This document shows, piece by piece, positions 47,343 to 55,796 of a stretch of 64,000 nt of DNA. The position numbers and the translations under genes were made by a program. Origin of the DNA: Ramlibacter lithotrophicus (GTDB taxonomy: Bacteria; Pseudomonadota; Gammaproteobacteria; Burkholderiales; Burkholderiaceae_C). Numbering within the stretch: position 1 is the first letter of the stretch; each line of letters opens with the position of its first letter. Where the stretch lies: positions 124,001 through 188,000 of the forward strand of contig NZ_VTOX01000007.1 of assembly GCF_012184415.1 (NCBI RefSeq). The letters are read 5' to 3'. The notes under the pieces are model-generated. The model was not told the DNA's origin, made no database searches, and worked only from the letters and a program-made list of their open reading frames with translations.

Positions 47343-48152
47343 ATGGACCCAAAGAACATCGTCCTGAACGTCAACGGCATCGAGGTGATCTACAACCACG
47401 TGATCCTCGTGCTCAAGGGCGTGTCGCTGCAGGTGCCCGAAGGCGGCATCGTGGCGATCCTCGGCGGCAACGGCGCCGGCAAGACCACCACCCTGCGTGC
47501 CGTCTCGAACCTGCTCAAGGGCGAGCGCGGCGAGGTGACCAAGGGCTCGATCGAGCTGCGCGGCGAGCGCATCGAGAACCTGTCGCCCTCTGACCTGGTG
47601 CAGCGTGGCGTCGTCCAGGTCATGGAAGGGCGCCACTGCTTCGCGCACCTGACGATCGAGGAGAACCTGCTGACCGGCGCCTACACCCGCAAGAACAAGG
47701 CGGAAGTGGCGGCGAACCTCGAGAAGGTCTACGCCTACTTCCCGCGCCTGAAGACGCGGCGCGCCTCGCAGGCGGCCTACACGTCCGGCGGCGAGCAGCA
47801 GATGTGCGCGATCGGGCGGGCCCTGATGGCCAGCCCCAGCATCGTGCTGCTGGACGAGCCCTCGATGGGCCTGGCGCCGCAGATCGTCGAGGAAGTGTTC
47901 GGCATCGTGAAGGACCTGAACACCAAGGAGCGCGTCACTTTCCTCCTGGCGGAGCAGAACACCAACATGGCGCTGCAGTACTCCGACTACGGCTACATCA
48001 TGGAGAGCGGCCGGGTCGTGATGGACGGGCCCGCCTCCGAGCTTGCGACCAACGAGGACGTCAAGGAGTTCTACCTCGGCGTTGGCGGCGGCGAGCGCAA
48101 GAGCTTCCGCGACGTCAAGAGCTACAAGCGGCGCAAGCGCTGGCTCGCCTGA
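47343..48152 (+). CDS. Branched-chain amino acid-type ABC transporter ATPase, LivF-like
   Basis: A 269-residue ATPase. Walker A is GGNGAGKTTT, the signature is SGGEQQMCAIGRAL, Walker B is IVLLDEPSMGLAP (the LivF form) and the final His-loop is in LLAEQNTNMALQ. The C-terminal extension (about 240-269, ending RRKRWLA) is basic. It completes a five-part importer (two ATPases, two permeases, one binding protein). The ligase gene follows after 68 bases. A complete importer with both ATPases and a CoA ligase at each end is a recurrent layout in Comamonadaceae. Confidence 0.92.
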   Translation: MDPKNIVLNVNGIEVIYNHVILVLKGVSLQVPEGGIVAILGGNGAGKTTTLRAVSNLLKGERGEVTKGSIELRGERIENLSPSDLVQRGVVQVMEGRHCFAHLTIEENLLTGAYTRKNKAEVAANLEKVYAYFPRLKTRRASQAAYTSGGEQQMCAIGRALMASPSIVLLDEPSMGLAPQIVEEVFGIVKDLNTKERVTFLLAEQNTNMALQYSDYGYIMESGRVVMDGPASELATNEDVKEFYLGVGGGERKSFRDVKSYKRRKRWLA

Positions 48153-48220
48153 ACGCGCAGCCGGCGGGCTGCGGTCCCCGGCACAGCCCACCGGACCCCC
48201 ATCGTTTCCCGGAGCCCCTC

Positions 48221-49468
48221 ATGACCTCGTACTACGACGCGCTCGAAACGCGCGACCCAGCCCAGCGGGAAGCGCAACTGCTCGCCGCCCTGCCGCGCCA
48301 GGTGGCTCACGCGCAGCGGACCAGCAGCGCTTTCGCCCAGATCCTGCAAGGCGTCGACGCCGCCGCCGTCACCACGCGTGATGCGCTCGCACGCCTGCCG
48401 GTGACACGCAAGCCCGAGTTGCTGGAGCGGCAGAAGGCCAGCCGGCCGGCGGATCCTTTCGGCGGTTTTGCCGCGCTGCGGCGCGGCCCCGGCATGCCCC
48501 GCATCTTCTCGTCGCCCGGTCCGATCTACGAACCGGACAGCGCGGCGCGCGACTACTGGCGGATCGGGCGGGCGCTGTTCGCGGCGGGCTTCCGCGCCGG
48601 CGACCTGGTCCACAACGCCTTCAGCTATCACATGACCCCGGGCGCATTCATGATGGAGTCGGGCGCGCACGCCGTCGGCTGCACCGTGTTCCCGGCCGGC
48701 GTCGGCCAGACGGAACAGCAGTTGCAGGCCATCGCGGAGCTGCGGCCACAGGCATACACCGGCACGCCCAGTTTCCTGCGGATCCTGATCGAGAAGGCCC
48801 AGGAAGCTGGCAGCGACATCTCGAGCCTGCGCAAGGGCATGACCGGCGGCGAGGCGCTGCCGCCGACGCTGGTCGACTGGTTCGCGCAGCGTGGCGTCAC
48901 CGTCTACCAGAGCTACGCCACGGCCGACCTCGGCCTGATCGGGTACGAAACCGAGTCGCGCCAGGGCCTCGTGGTGGACGAAAGCGTGATCGTCGAGATC
49001 GTCCGTCCCGGCACCGGCGACCCGGTCGCGGCCGGCGAGGTGGGCGAAGTGGTGGCGACCACGCTGAACCCCGACTATCCGCTGGTGCGGTTCGGGACGG
49101 GCGATCTGTCCGCCCTGCTGCCCGGAAGCTGCCCGACGGGGCGCACGAACATGCGCATCAAGGGCTGGATGGGGCGGGCCGACCAGACCACGAAGATCCG
49201 CGGCATGTTCGTGCACCCGGCGCAGGTGGCCGACATCGCGCGGCGTTTTCCGGAGGTGAAGAAGGCCCGCCTCGTCGTCAGCGGGGAAATGGCCAACGAC
49301 GTCATGACGCTGAAGGTGGAGAGCGCCGGCGCACCGCAGGGTCTGGACGCGCGCATCGCCGAGGCGATCCGGGACGTGACCAAGCTGCGTGGATCGGTCG
49401 AACTGGTGCCGCCGGGCACGTTGCCGAACGACGGCAAGGTGATCGAGGACGCACGCAGCTACAAATAG
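48221..49468 (+). CDS. Phenylacetate-CoA ligase-like protein with altered P-loop
   Basis: A 415-residue member of the PaaK branch of adenylate-forming enzymes. Conserved parts include LARLPVTRKPELLERQ, FSYHMTPGAFMMESGAHAVGC, YTGTPSFLRILIEKA, the A5-like VYQSYATADLGLIGYE, FGTGDLSALL, and RADQTTKIRGMFVHP (hinge). The C-terminal Lys appears in LPNDGKVIEDARSY. The ATP-binding P-loop, normally SSGTTGKP in PaaK, reads SSPGPIYEP (about residues 93-101), so its activity is uncertain. The ATG at 48221 is set by a GGAG site. Last gene of the importer operon. It may activate the imported acid or act as a binding protein for it. Confidence 0.78.
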   Translation: MTSYYDALETRDPAQREAQLLAALPRQVAHAQRTSSAFAQILQGVDAAAVTTRDALARLPVTRKPELLERQKASRPADPFGGFAALRRGPGMPRIFSSPGPIYEPDSAARDYWRIGRALFAAGFRAGDLVHNAFSYHMTPGAFMMESGAHAVGCTVFPAGVGQTEQQLQAIAELRPQAYTGTPSFLRILIEKAQEAGSDISSLRKGMTGGEALPPTLVDWFAQRGVTVYQSYATADLGLIGYETESRQGLVVDESVIVEIVRPGTGDPVAAGEVGEVVATTLNPDYPLVRFGTGDLSALLPGSCPTGRTNMRIKGWMGRADQTTKIRGMFVHPAQVADIARRFPEVKKARLVVSGEMANDVMTLKVESAGAPQGLDARIAEAIRDVTKLRGSVELVPPGTLPNDGKVIEDARSYK

Positions 49469-49593
49469 CGTGGAATAGTGCCCATGCACGAGCCCTTCCT
49501 GGGGCTTTCCCGGGGGTGTTTGTAAGTACTTCCCTTGATGACCGGGCGGCAACACTACCTTAGCATCAACCGTCATCTGAAAAAGGAGCCCCC

Positions 49594-50583
49594 ATGAATC
49601 CGTTGCTCAAGACCCTGGCGCCCGTGGCGCTGGCCGCTGTCGCCACGGTCGGCGCGCACGCCGCCGACTTCCCGGTCAAGGACAAGGTCGTCTCGATCGT
49701 CGTGCCGTTCGCGGCCGGCGGCCCGACCGACCGCGTCGCCCGCGACCTGGCGGAAGCCCTGCGCAAGCCGCTCGGCGCCACCGTGGTGGTCGAGAACGCA
49801 GCCGGCGCCGGCGGCACGATCGGCGCGAACAAGGTGGCCAAGGCGCAGCCGGACGGCCACACGGTCCTGCTGCACCATATCGGCATGTCGACCCAGCCGG
49901 CGCTGTATCGCAACCTGCCTTACAAGACGATGGACGACTTCGAGTTCCTCGGCATGGTCAACGACGTCCCGATGACGGTCATCGGCCGGTCCACGCTGCC
50001 GGCGAACAATTTCGCCGAGCTGCGCACCTGGATGAACGCCAACAAGGGCAAGGTCAACCTCGCGAACGCCGGCCTCGGCGCCGCGTCGCACCTGTGCGGC
50101 CTGATGTTCATGGAGGCGATGCAGTTCGACATGACCACCGTGCCTTACAAGGGCACCGGCCCGGCCATGACCGACCTGCTGGGCGGCCAGGTCGACCTGA
50201 TGTGCGACCAGACGACCAACACCAGCGGCCAGATCGAGGCCAAGAAGGTCAAGGCCTTCGCCGTGACGACGGCCAAGCGCCTGTCGACCCCGGCGCTGAA
50301 GGACCTGCCGACCCTGCAGGAGGTCGGCATGAAGAACTTCGAAGTGACGATCTGGCACGGCATGTATGCGCCAAAGGGCACGCCGGCAGCGACGGTCAAG
50401 AAGCTGAACGACGCGCTGAAGGTCGCCCTGAAGGACCCCGAGTTCATCAAGAAGCAGGAGGGCCTGGGCGCCATCGTGGTGACCGACAAGCGCCTGGAAC
50501 CGGCGGAACACAAGAAATTCGTGGCCGCCGAGATCGCCAAGTGGGGCCCGGTCATCAAGAAGGCGGGCGTCTACGCGGACTGA
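49594..50583 (+). CDS. Tripartite tricarboxylate transporter receptor (Bug family)
   Basis: A 329-residue periplasmic binding protein with signal peptide (about 1-21, VALAAVATVGAHAAD). Bug-family marks are SIVVPFAAGGPTDRVARDLAEAL, VVENAAGAGGTIGANKVA, NAGLGAASHLCG, VPYKGTGPAMTDLLGGQVDLMCD and the C-terminal APKGTPAATVKKLNDAL. It is distinct from the Bug protein at 21425 (different loop sequences), so they are paralogues rather than a recent duplicate. An AAAAAGGAG site precedes the ATG. It has its own promoter region and a terminator, so it is monocistronic. No TctA/TctB partner nearby. Confidence 0.9.
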   Translation: MNPLLKTLAPVALAAVATVGAHAADFPVKDKVVSIVVPFAAGGPTDRVARDLAEALRKPLGATVVVENAAGAGGTIGANKVAKAQPDGHTVLLHHIGMSTQPALYRNLPYKTMDDFEFLGMVNDVPMTVIGRSTLPANNFAELRTWMNANKGKVNLANAGLGAASHLCGLMFMEAMQFDMTTVPYKGTGPAMTDLLGGQVDLMCDQTTNTSGQIEAKKVKAFAVTTAKRLSTPALKDLPTLQEVGMKNFEVTIWHGMYAPKGTPAATVKKLNDALKVALKDPEFIKKQEGLGAIVVTDKRLEPAEHKKFVAAEIAKWGPVIKKAGVYAD

Positions 50584-50604
50584 CCGCCGGCCTGCTTGCG
50601 AGCG

Positions 50605-50628
50605 AGCCGCCCCCCGGGGCGGCTTTTT
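50605..50628. terminator. Intrinsic terminator after the Bug receptor
   Basis: Nine-base stem AGCCGCCCC (50605-50613) / GGGGCGGCT (50616-50624), followed by a T-run (50624-50628). In practice the stem closes with a loop of four or more bases. The DUF1840 gene ends ten bases further on in the other direction, so it may serve both. Confidence 0.8.
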
Positions 50629-50637
50629 GCTGGGCGC

Positions 50638-50961
50638 TCACACGCCCCAGACGATTTCCTTGTCGGCCTGCGCGCAGCGGCGCAACATGTCGATGAACGG
50701 GACCGCGCGCTGGCGCAGCGAGACGCCTTCGAAGCGCGGCGGCACCTCGCCCCGCGTCCGGGCCTCCTCGATCGCGGCCTGCTGCTCGGCCTCCTCCGCG
50801 GCGATCGCCGCCTCCAGGGCACTGATCGCGCCGGCCATCTGGTGCGGCTCGATGATGCCCTTGGGCCCCGGGTCCTTGCCGATGATCTGGAGGACGCGGC
50901 GGCCGTTGGGCTCGAGCATGATCAGGTCGCCGGCCGCCTTGGACTTGAACTTGAAGAGCAT
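50638..50961 (-). CDS. DUF1840-type small protein
   Basis: A 107-residue cytoplasmic protein that opens MLFKFKSKAAGDLIMLEPNG and includes HQMAGAISALEAAIAAEEAE and VPFIDMLRRCAQADKEIVWG, the pattern of DUF1840, a family of unknown function in Betaproteobacteria. The start is three bases after the stop of the CFA synthase gene (TGATCCATG), so the two are co-translated. A link to lipid or stress physiology is possible only by neighbourhood. No catalytic residues can be proposed. Confidence 0.85.
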   Translation of the reverse strand: MLFKFKSKAAGDLIMLEPNGRRVLQIIGKDPGPKGIIEPHQMAGAISALEAAIAAEEAEQQAAIEEARTRGEVPPRFEGVSLRQRAVPFIDMLRRCAQADKEIVWGV

Positions 50962-50964
50962 GGA

Positions 50965-52251
50965 TCAGTGAACTGTGCCGCCGTCGCCGGCGTACATGTA
51001 CTCGCGGTTGAACGGATACGCGGATTGTGCGCCGTTCAGTGATCCGGTCTGCAACTGGCCGTCCGGCCGCGTCGCCAGGATCTGGTGCAGGCAGATCCAG
51101 CCCTGCTCGAAACACATCGCGCAGCCTGCGAGGTAGAGCCGGTAGGCGCGCAGGATGCGCCCGGCGTTGTCCGGGCTGCTGGTGGCGGACAGCACCTGCG
51201 CCGCCTGGTCGACCCGCTCCTCGAGGTTGTCCGACCAGGCCCACAGGGTCCGCGCATAGTGGGGCCGGAGGTTCTCGACGTCCACCGCTTCCAGCCCGGC
51301 GGTGGCCATCTCCCGCAGCACGTGGCTCACGTGCAGCAGTTCGCCCCCCGGGAAGATGTACTTGCCGATGAATTCGCCCATTCCGGCGCCAAGTTCTCCC
51401 GGCACGATGTTCGATGCCGTGATGCCATGGTTCATCACCAGCCCGCCCGGCTTGAGCAGCCCGAACATCTTGCCGAAATAGGCCTGCATGTTGGCTTGCC
51501 CCACGTGCTCGAACATGCCCACCGACGCGATCTTGTCGAACGCCGCCGATTCGTCGAGGTCCCGGTAGTCACGCAATTCCATGCGCACCCGGCCCTCGAG
51601 GCCCTTTTCCCGGATCAGCCGCTGCACGTGAGCATGCTGGTTCTTCGACAGCGTGATGCCCGTGGCGGTCACGCCGTAGCGCTCCGCCGCCCACAGCAGC
51701 AGGCCGCCCCAACCGGCGCCGACGTCGAGGAACTTCTCGCCCGGCCTCAGCATGAGCTTGCGGCAGATGTGGTCCAGCTTGGCCTCCTGCGCCTGCGCCA
51801 GCGACATCCCCGGGTCGCGGAAGTAGGCACACGAGTACACCCGCCGCCGGTCCAGCCACAACGCGTAGAAGTCATCGCTCACGTCGTAGTGGAACTGGAC
51901 CTGCTGCGCATCCTTGTGCGGCGTGTGGGAGGCGAGCGACTTGGCCCGCCGCATCACCTGCGTCCACCAGTGGGTGTCGCTGTTCACCGGCGCTCCGGGC
52001 AGCAGTCCCCGCGCGATGGCCATGACGTCCCGCATGCGGCCTTGCAGTTCCACGCGGTTCTCGACGATGTCCTCCGCGAGTCGGCCAACCTGTCCGGCGG
52101 CCAGGGTCGCCAGGGCAGTCCAGTCGTGAAACGACAGCATCACCTTCGCCGCCGGCGGGCCGAGCCGCTGTCCGCCGGGCAGTCGCAGCGCCAGCGCCAC
52201 GGGCAGCTGCGCCAGTTGCGACTCGACCCGGCGCACCAGAAGTGTGTCCAT
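50965..52251 (-). CDS. cfa: Cyclopropane-fatty-acyl-phospholipid synthase family protein
   Basis: A 428-residue SAM-dependent methyltransferase that forms a cyclopropane ring on unsaturated acyl chains of membrane lipids. A N-terminal domain (about 1-130) precedes QFHYDVSDDFYALWLD, the SAM-binding FLDVGAGWGGLLLWAA, and the active-site region RDYRDLDESAAFDKIASVGMFEHVG, then GGLVMNHGI and the Tyr-rich C-terminal end. The start at 52251 is chosen over an upstream open-frame extension that is not conserved. It is the first gene of a two-gene operon with the DUF1840 gene and is divergent from the MarR-type regulator. It is close to E. coli Cfa in size (382). Confidence 0.9.
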   Translation of the reverse strand: MDTLLVRRVESQLAQLPVALALRLPGGQRLGPPAAKVMLSFHDWTALATLAAGQVGRLAEDIVENRVELQGRMRDVMAIARGLLPGAPVNSDTHWWTQVMRRAKSLASHTPHKDAQQVQFHYDVSDDFYALWLDRRRVYSCAYFRDPGMSLAQAQEAKLDHICRKLMLRPGEKFLDVGAGWGGLLLWAAERYGVTATGITLSKNQHAHVQRLIREKGLEGRVRMELRDYRDLDESAAFDKIASVGMFEHVGQANMQAYFGKMFGLLKPGGLVMNHGITASNIVPGELGAGMGEFIGKYIFPGGELLHVSHVLREMATAGLEAVDVENLRPHYARTLWAWSDNLEERVDQAAQVLSATSSPDNAGRILRAYRLYLAGCAMCFEQGWICLHQILATRPDGQLQTGSLNGAQSAYPFNREYMYAGDGGTVH

Positions 52252-52348
52252 GGGGAAATTCTGGCCCGGCCGGCCGGCCGCCGTCAACGCCGCTCCTGTA
52301 GGACGGCGCCGACGCCGGAGCGGCGGGCGCATCTGCGGGTCGCCGCTG

Positions 52349-52380
52349 TTGACATCGATTGGTTGACACCTAAACTAATC
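52349..52380 (+). promoter_or_regulatory. Sigma-70 promoter with MarR-type operator
   Basis: TTGACA (52349-52354), 16-base spacer, TAAACT (52371-52376), eight bases before the MarR ATG. Over it lies an imperfect palindrome GATTGGTT (52357-52364) / AACTAATC (52373-52380), seven of eight pairs, with an eight-base centre. The size and position fit autoregulation by the MarR-family product that starts at 52384. Confidence 0.72.
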
Positions 52381-52383
52381 GCG

Positions 52384-52878
52384 ATGACCCACCGCGACGA
52401 GCACATGGACCTGGAAGCGCGCGTCCACAGTGAACACCCGGAAGCCCTGCGCCTGTGGCTGCGGCTCCTGACCTGCACGCAGCTCGTCGAAAAGGACGTG
52501 CGCAGCCGCCTGCGGGAGCGCTTTGCCACCACCTTGCCCCGCTTCGACCTGATGGCGCAGCTCGAACGCGCCCCGCAGGGGCTGAAAATGAACGAGTTGT
52601 CGACCCGCATGATGGTGACCGGCGGCAACGTCACCGGCATCACCGACCAGCTGGTTGCCGAAGGACTCGTCGACCGCCTGACGGTCGCCGGCGACCGCCG
52701 CGCGTGTCGCGTGCGGCTGACGTCCAGGGGCCGCCGGCTGTTCCGCGAGATGGCCCACGAACACGAGGCGTGGATCGTCGACGCGTTCGCAGCCCTGAAT
52801 GAGCGCGAACTCGCCACCTTGCACCGACTGCTCGGGAAGGTGAAGGACCACGCACGGTCCCACCGGGCCGCAGCATGA
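52384..52878 (+). CDS. MarR-family transcription regulator
   Basis: A 164-residue winged-helix regulator. The dimer helices flank a DNA-binding core (about 60-125): MNELSTRMMVTGGNVTGITDQLVAEGLV is the recognition region and DRLTVAGDRRACRVRLTSRG the wing. MarR proteins of this type sense aromatic acids or their CoA esters and repress adjacent degradation genes. It is translated from an ATG only eight bases past the -10, so the transcript may be nearly leaderless. The ligase gene is just downstream (ATGA overlap at 52875 or AGGAG-led ATG at 52905). Aromatic-CoA as effector is inference from that pairing. Confidence 0.88.
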   Translation: MTHRDEHMDLEARVHSEHPEALRLWLRLLTCTQLVEKDVRSRLRERFATTLPRFDLMAQLERAPQGLKMNELSTRMMVTGGNVTGITDQLVAEGLVDRLTVAGDRRACRVRLTSRGRRLFREMAHEHEAWIVDAFAALNERELATLHRLLGKVKDHARSHRAAA

Positions 52879-52904
52879 CCGCCCCCACGGGGCAGGAGCC
52901 GCCG

Positions 52905-54515
52905 ATGTCAGCCCAGACCGATCGCTTCGTCCACGACCGGCTCCCGCCGCGCGAGCAATGGCCGCAATTGCGGTATGACCTGCCGGAATTGCAGCTGCCG
53001 GGGCAGCTGAACCTCGTCGAGCGCCTGCTCGATGCAGCGCCGTCCCGCGGCTGGGGCGGCCATCCCTGCCTGCGGTCGGCGCGCGAGATCCTCACCTATG
53101 CGCAGGTGCGCGGGCGGGTGGATGCCACCTGCAAGGTGCTGGTGGAGGAGCTCGGCCTCGTGCCCGGCAATCGCGTGCTGCTGCGCGGCGGCAACTCGGT
53201 CGCCATGGCCGTCGCGTGGCTGGCGGTGGTCAAGGCGGGACTGGTCGCGGTGGCGACGATGCCGCTGCTGCGCGCGCGAGAGCTGGCCGACATCGTCGAC
53301 AAGGCCCAGCCGACCGCGGCGCTCTGCGACGCCGCCCTGCTCGACGAACTGGAACTGGCCCGCGGCGAGCGGCCCGGGTTGCCGGAACCCGTCCTCTTCA
53401 ACACGGCAGGCACGCCCGGTTCGCTCGAGGCGCGGGCCGCCTCGAAATCCGGGGCGTTCACCGCCTGCCCCACCGCCGGCCACGACATCGCGATGATGGC
53501 CTTCACCTCCGGCACCACCGGCAAGCCGAAGGCCGCCGTCCACACTCACCGCGACGTGCTGGCCGCCTGCGAGGCGTGGCCGCGCCACGTGCTGCGCGCG
53601 ACGCCCGACGACATCGTCGTGGGCTCGCCCCCCCTGGCCTTCACGTTCGGGCTGGGCGGCCTGCTGGTCTTCCCGCTGTGGGCCGGCGCCTCGGTCTTCT
53701 TCCCGGACGGTCCGTACAACCCGGAGAGCATGGTCAGGCAGATCGGGGAGATCGGCGCCACGATCTGCTACACGGCGCCGACCTTCTACCGGCAGATGGC
53801 GCCCTTCGCGCGCCAGCACGGCATCGGGCGGCTGCGCATCTGCGTGAGCGCCGGCGAGGGCCTGCCGGACGCGACGCGCCAGCTCTGGAAAGAGGCCACC
53901 GGCATCGAGATGCTCGACGGCATCGGCGCCACCGAGATGTTCCACATCTTCATCTCGTCGGCGGGCAGCGACGTGCGGCCCGGCGCCATCGGCAAGGTCG
54001 TGCCCGGCTACCAGGCCAAGGTGGTCGACGCCGAAGGCCGGGAGCTGCCACGCGGCACGATCGGGTCGCTGGCGGTGATCGGGCCGACCGGCTGCCGCTA
54101 CCTGGAGGATGCCCGCCAGACGCAGTACGTGCGCGGCGGCTGGAACTATCCCGGCGACGCCTTCATGCAGGACGAGGACGGCTACTTCTTCTACCAGGCG
54201 CGCGCCGACGACATGATCATCACGGCCGGCTACAACGTCGGCGGCCCGGAAGTCGAGGACGCCTTGCTGCGCCATCCGGCCGTCGCGGAGTGCGGCGTGA
54301 TCGGCAAGCCGGACGAAGCGCGAGGCATGATCGTGAAGGCGTTCTGCGTCCTGAAGCCGGGCCAGACCGGCGACGCCGCCATGGTCAAGGCGCTGCAGGA
54401 CCACGTGAAGGCCACTATCGCGCCGTTCAAGTACCCGCGCGAGATCGAATTCCTGCCCAACCTGCCCCGCACCGAGACCGGCAAGCTCCAGCGATTCAAG
54501 CTGCGCCAGCTTTGA
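52905..54515 (+). CDS. Benzoate/2-aminobenzoate-CoA ligase family protein
   Basis: A 536-residue adenylate-forming CoA ligase. The P-loop is MAFTSGTTGKPKAAVHTH, A5 is DGIGATEMFHIFISSAG, the hinge region is ADDMIITAGYNVGGPEVEDALLRHP and the C-terminal Lys is in PRTETGKLQRFKL. The motifs, the N-terminal PELQLPGQLNLVERLLD and the FHIFIS A5 phrase are those of aryl-CoA ligases such as benzoate- and 2-aminobenzoate-CoA ligase. The ATG at 52905 has an AGGAG at a good distance; the ATG at 52875 overlaps the MarR stop and is also possible. It likely activates an aromatic acid under MarR control. No ring-reducing or -opening genes follow here. Confidence 0.85.
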   Translation: MSAQTDRFVHDRLPPREQWPQLRYDLPELQLPGQLNLVERLLDAAPSRGWGGHPCLRSAREILTYAQVRGRVDATCKVLVEELGLVPGNRVLLRGGNSVAMAVAWLAVVKAGLVAVATMPLLRARELADIVDKAQPTAALCDAALLDELELARGERPGLPEPVLFNTAGTPGSLEARAASKSGAFTACPTAGHDIAMMAFTSGTTGKPKAAVHTHRDVLAACEAWPRHVLRATPDDIVVGSPPLAFTFGLGGLLVFPLWAGASVFFPDGPYNPESMVRQIGEIGATICYTAPTFYRQMAPFARQHGIGRLRICVSAGEGLPDATRQLWKEATGIEMLDGIGATEMFHIFISSAGSDVRPGAIGKVVPGYQAKVVDAEGRELPRGTIGSLAVIGPTGCRYLEDARQTQYVRGGWNYPGDAFMQDEDGYFFYQARADDMIITAGYNVGGPEVEDALLRHPAVAECGVIGKPDEARGMIVKAFCVLKPGQTGDAAMVKALQDHVKATIAPFKYPREIEFLPNLPRTETGKLQRFKLRQL

Positions 54516-54551
54516 GGAAGCCGCCGCGGGCGACGGCCGGATAATCGCGGC

Positions 54552-55784
54552 ATGCCAGCTTATTCGTTCGAAGCCCTGGACGCCCAGGGCGAGACCCGCC
54601 GCGGCGTGATGGAGGCGGACACGGCCAAGGCCGTGCGCAGCCAGTTGCGCGCGCAGGCGCTGGTGCCGCTGCAGGTGCAGCCCGTTGGCAGCGGCACCGC
54701 CGCCAACGAACCCGGCTTCGGCTGGGCCGACCAGCTGCTGCGGCGCAACGTCTTTTCGGCCACCGGCCTGGCGATCTGGACTCGCCAGCTGGCGGGCCTG
54801 GTCACGTCCGGGCTGCCGCTGGAGCGGGCGCTGACGGCGCTCACCGAAGAATCCGAGAACGAGCGCGAGCGCCACCTGGTGGCCGCGCTGCGCGCCGAGG
54901 TGAACGCCGGCTCGTCGTTCGGAAAAGCGCTGGCGCGCTTTCCCCGCGAGTTCCCGGACATCTACACCGCCGTGATCGGCGCCGGCGAGCAGAGCGGCAA
55001 CCTCGGCCTGGTGCTGGAGCGGCTGGCCGACGACCTCGAGGAGCGCCAGGCGCTGCAGGCGCGGCTGATGGGGGCGGCGCTGTACCCGGCGATCGTCACC
55101 GTCGTGGCGATCGGCATCGTGCTGTTCCTGGTCGCCTACGTGGTGCCGCAGGTCGCCAACGTGTTCGCCGGCAGCAAGCGGGCCCTGCCGTTCCTCACCG
55201 TCGCGATGCTCGCCATCAGCGGCGCCGTGCGGAACTGGGGCTGGATCGCGCTGATCGTCGCCGTCGCCGGGGCCATCGCCGGCCGGCTCGCGCTGCGCAA
55301 CGCCGGAACGCGGGAGCGCTTCGACGCCGCCTGGCTGCGGCTGCCCATCCTCGGGCGGCTCTCGCGCGGCTACAACGCGGCGCGCTTCGCCAGCACCCTT
55401 GCGCTGCTGGCAGGCGCGGGCGTGCCGATCCTCAAGGCGCTGCAGGCGGCGGCCGAGACGCTCGGCAACCGCGCCATGCGAGCCGATGCGCTCGACGCGC
55501 TGGTGCTGGTGCGCGAGGGCGCGCCGCTCGCCTCGGCGATGGCGCAGAAGAAGCGCTTTCCCGGCCTGCTCGCCATGTTCGCGCGGATGGGCGAGCAGAC
55601 CGGCCAGTTGCCGGCGATGCTGCAGCGCGCCGCCAACCAGCTCGGCGCCGAAGTCCAGCGGCGCGCCATGCAGCTGGCGACCATCCTGGAGCCGCTGCTG
55701 ATCGTCGGCATGGGCGCCATCGTGATGCTGATCGTGCTCGCGGTGCTGCTGCCGATCATCCAGTTGAACCAGTTCGCCCGCTGA
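54552..55784 (+). CDS. Type II secretion/type IV pilus inner-membrane protein, GspF/PilC type
   Basis: A 410-residue polytopic protein with two GspF domains (about 70-195 and 270-395). Marks are IWTRQLAGLVTSGLPLERAL, YTAVIGAGEQSGNLGLVLERLAD and the repeated LLAGAGVPILKALQ, FARMGEQTGQLPAMLQRAA. Membrane helices are at about 170-192, 220-240 and 375-398. The N-terminus (MPAYSFEALDAQG) is typical of GspF rather than PilC. It is alone: no gspE, gspG or pil gene lies beside it, though the 5'-nucleotidase gene that follows is a frequent neighbour in Burkholderiales. Other parts of its secretion system must be elsewhere. Confidence 0.85.
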   Translation: MPAYSFEALDAQGETRRGVMEADTAKAVRSQLRAQALVPLQVQPVGSGTAANEPGFGWADQLLRRNVFSATGLAIWTRQLAGLVTSGLPLERALTALTEESENERERHLVAALRAEVNAGSSFGKALARFPREFPDIYTAVIGAGEQSGNLGLVLERLADDLEERQALQARLMGAALYPAIVTVVAIGIVLFLVAYVVPQVANVFAGSKRALPFLTVAMLAISGAVRNWGWIALIVAVAGAIAGRLALRNAGTRERFDAAWLRLPILGRLSRGYNAARFASTLALLAGAGVPILKALQAAAETLGNRAMRADALDALVLVREGAPLASAMAQKKRFPGLLAMFARMGEQTGQLPAMLQRAANQLGAEVQRRAMQLATILEPLLIVGMGAIVMLIVLAVLLPIIQLNQFAR

Positions 55785-55796
55785 AGGAGAGCCGCC

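Noticed and set aside
42918..48152. Leucine/isoleucine/valine transporter livGHMKF
   Set aside because: Component types match Liv, but the binding protein is longer, its pocket differs and the operon has CoA ligases, so amino-acid gene names were not used.
44079..48191. Open frame of 1370 codons on the minus strand across the importer operon
   Set aside because: It runs antisense to five clear transporter genes, is full of His/Arg/Gln/Val typical of GC-rich antisense, and has no domain. A shadow.
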